Shown: piece by piece, positions 1-5,251 of the stretch
How the letters are laid out: every line of letters begins with the position of its first letter
Position numbering within the stretch: position 1 is the stretch's first letter
NCBI GenBank assembly: GCA_947453015.1
Contig: CANGFL010000126.1
Span: forward strand, 1-5,251
Length of the DNA: 5,251 nucleotides
Reading direction: 5' to 3'
Source of the DNA: Oxalobacteraceae bacterium
GTDB taxonomy: Bacteria; Pseudomonadota; Gammaproteobacteria; Burkholderiales; Burkholderiaceae_D
The notes under the pieces: generated by a model
What the model was told of the DNA's origin: nothing
The model's database searches: none
Seen by the model: only the letters and a program-made list of their open reading frames with translations
Translations under genes and position numbers: made by a program

Positions 1-768
1 ACCCCACCCCGTCGCCGAACACCCAAATATGCGCCAGTGACTTTATCTGAGCAAGAAGGGGTGCGCTATCTTCACTTCGGTACGGAATGGATACAAGGCG
101 CCATGCGCATTCGCAAGCCTGACTGGTTAGAGCTGGAATATGCACAGCAAATGATGGCGTGGATGCTATTCATTGATCAACCCAAACGTATTGTGCAACT
201 CGGTTTAGGTGCAGCTGCATTGACTAAATTTTGTCGGCGCTGGCATCCCGAATCTTCCATCACTGCGGTGGAACTCAATCCATCGGTGATTGATGTTTGC
301 CACTCGATGTTCAAATTACCGCAGGAAGATGATCTGCTCTCTATCATCCAGGGCGATGCGATGGATTTTGTGGATGATCGCGCTAATCATCGTAAGGTCG
401 ATATTTTACAAATTGATTTGTATGACGCTACAGCTCGTGGGCCGGTCTTAGAATCGCTTGAGTTTTATCGCAGCTGTGCAGCCTGTCTATCGCGCGGCGG
501 GATCGCTACGATTAATTTATTTGGTGATCATCCGAGTTATCAACGCAATGTACCGGCGATATGTGAAGCATTTGATGCTGTCATTTGTCTGCCCGAAGTT
601 CACCAAGGTAACGTCGTTGTTATCGCCTTTAAAAACTCACCTAAGGTAAATTTTGCGGATCTCTATGCGCGCGCTGCTGTCATCAACGACATCACCAAAT
701 TACCCGCACGTTCATGGGTGGACGGCATCAAGTCGGCGGTGACTGAAGGCTCGCCAATAAATCGCTAA
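1..768 (+). CDS. Spermidine synthase-like (PABS-fold) protein, 5' end outside window
   Basis: This is a SAM-type Rossmann-fold protein of the spermidine/spermine synthase family. The frame is open from base 1. A GTG at 37 could start a 243-residue protein, but it has no Shine-Dalgarno sequence, and the twelve codons before it (basic, proline-rich, reading into KYAPVTLSE) look like family sequence, so the true start is probably left of the window. Counting from the GTG: the nucleotide-binding loop QLGLGAAALTKF is at about 54-65, an acidic strand end AVELN at 77-81 (E79), GDAMDF at 106-111, and DLYDA at 127-131, which keeps the D-x-x-D spacing of the aminopropyltransferase active site; EFYR follows at 142-145. 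Visible sequence upstream of the Rossmann core is short, so the N-terminal beta domain of classical SpeE may be reduced. No speD or other polyamine gene is visible. Family membership is firm; true aminopropyltransferase activity is uncertain. The 3' end overlaps the convergent SDR gene by 41 bp. Confidence 0.85.
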   Translation, partial: TPPRRRTPKYAPVTLSEQEGVRYLHFGTEWIQGAMRIRKPDWLELEYAQQMMAWMLFIDQPKRIVQLGLGAAALTKFCRRWHPESSITAVELNPSVIDVCHSMFKLPQEDDLLSIIQGDAMDFVDDRANHRKVDILQIDLYDATARGPVLESLEFYRSCAACLSRGGIATINLFGDHPSYQRNVPAICEAFDAVICLPEVHQGNVVVIAFKNSPKVNFADLYARAAVINDITKLPARSWVDGIKSAVTEGSPINR

Positions 769-1624
769 CGGCTGGCCAGCGTAAACGCACACCTAATTCG
801 GTTTTCATACGCTGGTTAGATAAACGCCGCGACTCTGACATAAACGACAGCAGCATGGGCGAGACTTGTTTCGATAATTCAGCACGCGGCACGCGTGGTG
901 GTGGTGGTAATTTAAATGCGGTGGCAACCTGATCGAAGTAGTCGCCCATCTTCAATGCAGAATCATCCACCGTGTGATAAACGCGCAGTGGCTGTGCGCG
1001 AAACAAAGCTAAGGCAATGATCTGCGCCAGATCGTCGGCGTGTATATGGTTGGTGTAGACATCGTCAGAATCTAGTAGTGCAGGTGTACCTTGGCGTAAA
1101 CGCTCTAGCGGCAATCGATCAGCAGCATAAATACCGGGCACGCGCAGTATGGATAATTTGCCCTCGTGATGGCGCGCCCAGCGGCGCAAAACCCGTTCAG
1201 CATCCACCCGCCGCTCGGCACGCGCATTGACCGGCGCGACCGTCCGAGTCTCGTCAAAAAAAGCGCCCTTGCAATCGCCATAAACGCCCGTGGTGCTGAC
1301 ATAAACAAGCCTGCCATGTCGGGGTAAAATGGCGACCAGATTGCGAGTGCGTTGATCTAGCGAGCCCTGCATCGGCGGTGGCGCCAAATGCACGACGATG
1401 TCAGCCAAGCCTTTTAGCCGATACAAGCTTTGAGGATTATCGAGATTGCCGAGTATGGGAATAACGCCCGCTGAGCGTAATTCAGATAACCGCTCTGACT
1501 GACTGGTCAAAGCAAACACGCGAAAACGTGATCGCAGCAAAGGTATCAAGCGCATTCCGACATCGCCGCACCCAACGATGAGTAAGCGTGGTCTACCCAA
1601 GCCATTTAACTGTTTATTTTTCAT
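728..1624 (-). CDS. Atypical extended SDR, NAD(P)-dependent epimerase/dehydratase-like protein
   Basis: A predicted cytosolic 298-residue NAD(P)-binding Rossmann protein, similar in style to YeeZ-type proteins. The dinucleotide loop GCGDVG is at 18-23 (G18, G20, G23), close to the N-terminus as expected. The strand YVSTTGVYGD at 108-117 matches the extended-SDR S-S/T-x-x-VYG motif, and HIHADDLA at 193-200 matches the family's VHVDDLA segment. Where the catalytic YxxxK of extended SDRs should lie, the residues are R135 and R139 (PVNARAERRVDAE), so the classical proton-relay pair is missing; the substrate cannot be inferred. The frame is open 17 codons further upstream (ATG at 1675), but I chose the ATG at 1624 because it keeps the usual short lead before the glycine loop, avoids overlap with the reductase gene, and sits just after a good promoter. 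No Shine-Dalgarno precedes it. The 3' end, still family-like (GVRLRWPAVSDLL), overlaps gene 1. Confidence 0.85.
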   Translation of the reverse strand: MKNKQLNGLGRPRLLIVGCGDVGMRLIPLLRSRFRVFALTSQSERLSELRSAGVIPILGNLDNPQSLYRLKGLADIVVHLAPPPMQGSLDQRTRNLVAILPRHGRLVYVSTTGVYGDCKGAFFDETRTVAPVNARAERRVDAERVLRRWARHHEGKLSILRVPGIYAADRLPLERLRQGTPALLDSDDVYTNHIHADDLAQIIALALFRAQPLRVYHTVDDSALKMGDYFDQVATAFKLPPPPRVPRAELSKQVSPMLLSFMSESRRLSNQRMKTELGVRLRWPAVSDLLASLQSPPT

Positions 1625-1631
1625 TCGTGAG

Positions 1632-1659
1632 ATTGTATGACGTTCCAGGTACTTGTTAA
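1632..1659 (-). promoter_or_regulatory. Predicted sigma70-type promoter for the SDR gene
   Basis: On the - strand, TTAACA (1659-1654) is followed after a 16-base spacer by TACAAT (1637-1632). Each hexamer matches the sigma70 consensus at five of six positions. Counting from the -10, transcription should start at about 1625 (an A), one base before the SDR start codon at 1624, giving an almost leaderless mRNA. That agrees with the lack of a Shine-Dalgarno sequence there. The -35 lies inside the reductase coding sequence and the -10 ends on the first base of its ATG. Matches of this quality can occur by chance, so this remains a prediction. Confidence 0.5.
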
Positions 1660-2665
1660 CCCCAGTGGCCGCCAATTTAGTTGTGACGCCGGTGAATCTA
1701 TTTTAGCTGCGGCCATTCGGGCCGGTGTTGGCCTGCCCTATGGCTGCAAAAATGGCGCCTGCGGCAGCTGCAAAGGCAAACTCATATCGGGCCAAGCTGA
1801 ACTTGGTACTCATCAAGAACGCGCCCTATCCGCTGCCGAACGCGAAGCGGGCCAAACTTTATTCTGCTGCGCCATGCCGCAATCGGATGTGGTGATTGAA
1901 GCACGTGAAGTGTTAGGTGTCGGTGATTTCCCGATTAAAAAACTGCCCTCACGCGTTGCCAAACTTGAGCGTCTTACCGACGACGTCATGATTCTTTCAT
2001 TACAGCTGCCCGCGACTGAGCGTATGCAATTTAAAGCCGGCCAGTACATTGAGTTTCTGCTCAAAGATGGCAAGCGCCGCGCCTACAGCATGGCCACCGC
2101 ACCTCATTCAGATGAATTGCTCGCTTTGCACATACGTCATATGCCCGGCGGGCTTTTTACCGATCAGGTATTTGGCACGCTAAAAGAAAAAGACATCCTG
2201 CGCTTCGAAGGCCCACTGGGTACATTCTTCTTGCGCGAAGATTCAGAAAAACCCATCATCATGCTGGCTTCAGGTACGGGCTTTGCACCGATTAAAGCGA
2301 TGATTGATCACTGGGCACATCAACAATCAACGCGTCCCGTTACCTTGTACTGGGGTGGTCGTCGACCTGCCGATCTATATATGAATGCGCTATGCGAAGA
2401 ATGGGCAAAAACTCTGCCTAACTTCCGCTACATACCGGTGATATCGGATGCGCTGCCAGAAGATAACTGGACAGGTCGTACTGGCTTTGTTCACAAAGCG
2501 GTCATGCAAGACCTGCAAAATCTGTCTGATTATCAGGTCTATGCGTGCGGTGCACCGCTGATGGTTGAAGCAGCACAGCGTGACTTTGTCGCCGAATGCA
2601 AATTACCAAATGAAGAATTTTTTGCTGATTCTTTTACCTCTGAAGCCGATCTCGTTAATTCTTAA
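1637..2665 (+). CDS. 2Fe-2S ferredoxin/FAD/NAD(P)H reductase, AscD/DdhD (CDP-6-deoxy-delta-3,4-glucoseen reductase) type
   Basis: A complete 342-residue, single-chain electron-transfer flavoprotein that should pass electrons from NAD(P)H through FAD to a plant-type 2Fe-2S cluster and then to an oxygenase, dehydrase or other partner. Domains in order: ferredoxin domain at about 1-92 with cluster cysteines C37, C42, C45 (CKNGACGSC) and C77 (LFCCAMP); FAD-binding barrel at about 100-200 with R148-A-Y-S151; NAD(P)-binding domain from about 205 with GTGFAP at 213-218, YWGGR at 238-242 and CGAP at 304-307; the C-terminal FFADSF is typical of the group. The ATG at 1637 is preceded by a weak GTGAG at 1627-1631. 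Databases usually name such proteins after the deoxysugar reductase AscD/RfbI, but no sugar genes are near, and reductases of aromatic mono-oxygenases share this layout, so the physiological partner is unknown. The stop is 3 bp before the aminotransferase ATG, indicating co-transcription. Confidence 0.9.
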   Translation: MTFQVLVNPSGRQFSCDAGESILAAAIRAGVGLPYGCKNGACGSCKGKLISGQAELGTHQERALSAAEREAGQTLFCCAMPQSDVVIEAREVLGVGDFPIKKLPSRVAKLERLTDDVMILSLQLPATERMQFKAGQYIEFLLKDGKRRAYSMATAPHSDELLALHIRHMPGGLFTDQVFGTLKEKDILRFEGPLGTFFLREDSEKPIIMLASGTGFAPIKAMIDHWAHQQSTRPVTLYWGGRRPADLYMNALCEEWAKTLPNFRYIPVISDALPEDNWTGRTGFVHKAVMQDLQNLSDYQVYACGAPLMVEAAQRDFVAECKLPNEEFFADSFTSEADLVNS

Positions 2666-2668
2666 ATC

Positions 2669-3901
2669 ATGAATAAGCCTGAACACTTGCACGCTACGTT
2701 TGATCAGTACCCAACCGAGACGCTGCTCTACATCACCAATCGTCCGCCCTTAGTATTTACCGAAGGCGATGGAATGTGGATGACTGATCATAAAGGGAAG
2801 CGCTACCTCGATTGGCTGCAAGGCTGGGCGGTGAATTGCTTAGGTCATTCACCTCAGTGCATACAAACGGCATTGACTGAACAAGCAAAAAAAATCATTA
2901 ACCCTTCACCTGCTTTTTACAACGAGCCTTCACTCAAATTGGCTGCGATGCTGACATCGCACTCTTGTTTTGATCGCGTATTCTTTGCTAACAGTGGTGC
3001 TGAAGCGAATGAAGGTGCGATTAAGTTGGCGCGCAAATGGGGCAAACTCAACCCCAATAAAAGCAATCAGCATCGCTACGAAATCATCACGTTTAACCAC
3101 AGCTTTCATGGTCGCACTCTGGCGACCATGTCTGCCTCAGGCAAAGCGGGTTGGGACACGATGTTTGCGCCGCAAGTACCGGGCTTTCCAAAAGCTGAGC
3201 TGAATGATTTGGCGAGTGTTGAAGCACTAATTAACGATAAAACCGTTGCCGTGATGTTAGAGCCGGTACAAGGTGAAGGTGGTGTGATCCCTGCATCGCG
3301 CGAATTTATGCAAGGCTTGCGCGCGCTCACTAAAGCAAAAAATATTTTGCTCATAGTCGACGAAGTGCAAGCCGGCATGGGTCGCACGGGTAAATTATTT
3401 GCCTATCAGTTGTCGGATATTGAGCCTGACATCATGACCTTAGGTAAAGGCATCGGTGGTGGCGTACCGCTGGCGGCTTTACTGTGCACAGAAGCAGTTG
3501 CTGTGTTTGAGCCCGGCGATCAAGGCGGCACCTACAACGGTAACCCACTCATGACAGCGGTCGGTATCGCTGTACTTGAAACCTTGCTAGAGCCCGGCTT
3601 TCTTCAGTCCGTTATCGATAAAGGTAATTACCTGAAAGCGGGCTTACTGAAATTGTGCGATCAACACGGTATGGATGGTGAACGCGGCGAAGGCTTGCTG
3701 CGCGCACTGAAATTAGGGTCACCCATCGGTGGCAAGATCGTTGAAATCGCGCGTGATCTCGAGCCCGTGGGTCTTCTTCTCAATTCACCGCGCCCAGATT
3801 TACTGCGCTTTATGCCGGCACTGAATCTAAGTACCGATGAAATTGATTTGATGCTGAGCTTGCTGTCGGATGTGATACCGCTCGCACGACAAGAGGCATG
3901 A
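2669..3901 (+). CDS. argD: Class III PLP aminotransferase, acetylornithine aminotransferase (ArgD) group
   Basis: A complete 410-residue fold-type I, PLP-dependent omega-aminotransferase, presumably a cytosolic dimer. Landmarks: substrate-side GWAVNCLGH at 52-60; PLP phosphate loop SGAEANE at 109-115; SFHGRT at 145-150 (ring stacking); EPVQGEGG at 198-205; cofactor aspartate D231 in [11 protein letters not shown]; Schiff-base lysine K260 in TLGKGIGGG; and GTYNGNP at 287-293 with T288 for the neighbouring subunit's phosphate site. All catalytic residues are present and the length is normal. If it is true ArgD, it converts N-acetylglutamate semialdehyde plus glutamate to N-acetylornithine in arginine synthesis; related enzymes act on succinylornithine, ornithine or GABA. 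Without other arg genes in view, the substrate and the symbol are tentative. The ATG has no clear Shine-Dalgarno and lies one codon after the reductase stop in the same frame, so translation probably depends on coupling. A strong hairpin terminator follows 43 bp downstream. Confidence 0.88.
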   Translation: MNKPEHLHATFDQYPTETLLYITNRPPLVFTEGDGMWMTDHKGKRYLDWLQGWAVNCLGHSPQCIQTALTEQAKKIINPSPAFYNEPSLKLAAMLTSHSCFDRVFFANSGAEANEGAIKLARKWGKLNPNKSNQHRYEIITFNHSFHGRTLATMSASGKAGWDTMFAPQVPGFPKAELNDLASVEALINDKTVAVMLEPVQGEGGVIPASREFMQGLRALTKAKNILLIVDEVQAGMGRTGKLFAYQLSDIEPDIMTLGKGIGGGVPLAALLCTEAVAVFEPGDQGGTYNGNPLMTAVGIAVLETLLEPGFLQSVIDKGNYLKAGLLKLCDQHGMDGERGEGLLRALKLGSPIGGKIVEIARDLEPVGLLLNSPRPDLLRFMPALNLSTDEIDLMLSLLSDVIPLARQEA

Positions 3902-3944
3902 TCGATTGAAAGCTATGGTCTGACTGTCGAATTATTTTTTCTTC

Positions 3945-3973
3945 AAAAAAAAGCCTGCATATGCAGGCTTTTT
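3945..3973. terminator. Bidirectional intrinsic terminator between convergent genes
   Basis: A perfect inverted repeat has its centre between 3960 and 3961: AAAAAGCCTGCAT at 3948-3960 and ATGCAGGCTTTTT at 3961-3973. The GC-rich core GCCTGC/GCAGGC is flanked by a run of eight A (3945-3952) on the left and five T (3969-3973) on the right. Read rightward it is a hairpin plus U-tract for the aminotransferase transcript; read leftward it has an even longer U-tract for the dihydrolipoyl dehydrogenase transcript. It lies in the 93-bp gap between the two convergent genes. The rest of that gap shows nothing else recognisable. Confidence 0.88.
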
Positions 3974-3994
3974 CGTTACCTCAGCATCACTGCC

Positions 3995-5251
3995 TTATTT
4001 CTTAGCCGGAATATACAAATCCGTAATACTCCCTAAGCCCATCTCAGCAGCAAACATGGGTGTCTCTGATAAGGTCGGATGTGCATGCACGGTGAGCGCC
4101 AAGTCTTCTAAATCCGCACCCATTTCCATAGCCAGCACGGTCTCGGCTAATAGCTCGCCCGCATTCACACCAACGATACCGGCACCGATGATGCGCTTCG
4201 TGGTGGGATCCCATAAGAGTTTAGTGACGCCTTCTTCACGAGCCATGGCGAGCGCGCGACCGGAAGCGGCCCAAGGGAAGCTGGCTTTTTCAAACGGTAT
4301 GCCTTTAGCTTTGGCTTCTGTTTCAGTCACGCCCATCCATGCAATTTCAGGATCGGTATAGGCCACCGAAGGAATAGTTAAAGCATCAAACGCGACCTTG
4401 TGACCGGCAATGACTTCAGCAGCAATTTTTGCTTCATTGGTGGCTTTATGCGCGAGCATAGGGTCACCACAAATATCACCAATCGCATAAATATGTGGCA
4501 CATTGGTTTTTTGCTGTTTGTCGACAGGAATGAAGCCCCGATCATTAACGATGACGCCGGCTTTTTCAGCAGCGATATCTTTACCGTTCGGGCGACGTCC
4601 AACCGCTAACAAGACCATGTCATACAACTGCGGCTCAACTGGCGCCTGTTCACCTTCAAAGACGGCCAACAAACCATTCGCTCTCGCTTCAAGACGAGTA
4701 ACTTTAGTTTTTAGATAAATGGCTTCGTAGCGTTTTTCAATGCGTTTGTGCAGTGGCTTAACCATGTCGCGATCAGCTGCAGGAATCAAACCATCAGCAA
4801 ATTCCACAACGGTTACTTTAGAACCGAGCGCGTCATACACACATGCCATCTCTAGTCCGATGATGCCGCCACCAATCACTAACATGCGTTTCGGTATTTG
4901 TCGTAACTCGAGCGCACCTGTCGAATCTACTAACCGTGGATCGTCATACGGAAAACCAGGAATGCGCGTAACAGATGAACCTGCCGCGATAATCGCATTT
5001 TTAAACGCGATGGTTTTACTACCTTCAGGGGTTTCTACTGTCACGGTATTCGGCGAAGTAAATGTACCTTTGCCCTGCACTGTTTGCACTTTGCGAGCTT
5101 TGGCCAAACCGGTTAAACCGCCGGTGAGTTTTTTAATGACGCTCTCTTTCCAGCCACGCAGAGCATTGATATCAATTTGCGGTTTGGACATCGTAATACC
5201 AAAGTGCGACATTTCCTCGGCTTCGGTAATTACTTTTGCGGCATGCAACAA
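3995..5251 (-). CDS. lpdA: Dihydrolipoyl dehydrogenase (E3), N-terminus outside window
   Basis: C-terminal 418 residues of the FAD/NAD+ enzyme that reoxidises the dihydrolipoyl groups of the E2 subunit in 2-oxoacid dehydrogenase complexes (pyruvate, 2-oxoglutarate) or of glycine cleavage H protein. The frame runs off the right edge; the first visible codon is an internal TTG (Leu) in the LLHAAKV segment, not a start. By comparison with E. coli Lpd about 55 residues are missing, including the FAD GxGxxG and the redox CxxxxC, which should lie just beyond the edge. Some betaproteobacterial versions also carry an N-terminal lipoyl domain, which cannot be judged here. Visible, numbered from the edge: NAD+ loop GGGIIGLE at 127-134, the second FAD segment AIGDI at 256-260 with MLAHKA at 265-270, and the catalytic HPTLSE at 391-396 (H391 and E396, equivalent to H444 and E449 of E. 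coli). The frame is intact to the stop. It probably ends an aceE-aceF-lpd type operon, closed by the hairpin just downstream. Confidence 0.95.
   Translation of the reverse strand: MLHAAKVITEAEEMSHFGITMSKPQIDINALRGWKESVIKKLTGGLTGLAKARKVQTVQGKGTFTSPNTVTVETPEGSKTIAFKNAIIAAGSSVTRIPGFPYDDPRLVDSTGALELRQIPKRMLVIGGGIIGLEMACVYDALGSKVTVVEFADGLIPAADRDMVKPLHKRIEKRYEAIYLKTKVTRLEARANGLLAVFEGEQAPVEPQLYDMVLLAVGRRPNGKDIAAEKAGVIVNDRGFIPVDKQQKTNVPHIYAIGDICGDPMLAHKATNEAKIAAEVIAGHKVAFDALTIPSVAYTDPEIAWMGVTETEAKAKGIPFEKASFPWAASGRALAMAREEGVTKLLWDPTTKRIIGAGIVGVNAGELLAETVLAMEMGADLEDLALTVHAHPTLSETPMFAAEMGLGSITDLYIPAKK

Noticed and set aside
771..780. Perfect 10-bp palindrome GCTGGCCAGC just after the first gene's stop, a possible terminator
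   Set aside because: It does not extend beyond ten bases, leaves almost no loop and has no following T-run. It lies in SDR coding sequence and is likely chance.
1592..1620. AT-rich stretch with TATTTT at 1615-1620 as a forward promoter for the reductase
   Set aside because: No acceptable -35 lies at the right distance (TCTACC at 17-base spacing) and the extended -10 reading is poor. The real forward promoter was not located.
1625..1675. 17-codon N-terminal extension of the SDR gene to the ATG at 1675
   Set aside because: It would overlap the reductase start by 39 bp, moves the glycine loop unusually far from the N-terminus, and lies upstream of the predicted promoter for that gene.
1637..3901. 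Reductase plus PLP enzyme as an E3/E1 pair of 3,6-dideoxysugar synthesis
   Set aside because: The PLP protein is a class III aminotransferase with an intact Schiff-base lysine (K260), not a DegT-family dehydrase with His in place of that lysine and an iron-sulfur cluster.
4056..4718. Several open frames on the + strand and in other - frames inside the dihydrolipoyl dehydrogenase gene
   Set aside because: They are shadows of a strongly conserved coding sequence, with no family resemblance or initiation signals of their own.
5249..5251. TTG at the right edge as the start codon of dihydrolipoyl dehydrogenase
   Set aside because: It is the internal Leu of the conserved LLHAAKV segment. The FAD loop and redox cysteines must precede it, so the gene is cut by the window and not truncated in nature.

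Overview
The window looks like ordinary chromosomal DNA from a Gram-negative proteobacterium of moderate GC, most likely a betaproteobacterium or close relative. That placement is inference. It rests on the wording of the class III aminotransferase, the short spermidine-synthase-like protein and the dihydrolipoyl dehydrogenase, all of which resemble betaproteobacterial versions from memory, and no database search was possible. Coding density is very high and no gap exceeds about 100 bases. I see no mobile element, CRISPR array, tRNA, rRNA or integration scar.

Layout from left to right: (1) the 3' part of a spermidine-synthase-like (PABS-fold) gene on the + strand, open at the left edge (1-768). 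(2) An atypical extended SDR (NAD(P)-binding epimerase-like) gene on the - strand (728-1624), whose 3' end overlaps gene 1 tail to tail by 41 bp. (3) A + strand pair: a 2Fe-2S ferredoxin/FAD/NAD(P)H reductase of the AscD/DdhD type (1637-2665), then a class III PLP aminotransferase of the acetylornithine aminotransferase (ArgD) group (2669-3901), only 3 bp apart and presumably one transcript. (4) A strong symmetrical hairpin, apparently a bidirectional terminator (3945-3973), between two convergent genes. (5) The C-terminal 418 residues of dihydrolipoyl dehydrogenase (E3) on the - strand (3995-5251), open at the right edge. It is probably the last gene of a pyruvate or 2-oxoglutarate dehydrogenase operon lying to the right.

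The genes do not form one obvious pathway. The reductase and aminotransferase are probably co-expressed, but no shared substrate can be read from the sequence. No deoxysugar, arginine or polyamine partner gene is present in the window.

The most interesting signal is the very tight divergent junction at 1625-1659. Only 12 bp separate the two start codons. A good sigma70-type promoter for the SDR gene lies inside the first codons of the reductase gene, and its predicted transcription start falls about one base before the SDR ATG, which implies a leaderless or nearly leaderless mRNA. I found no convincing evidence of a previously undescribed system.
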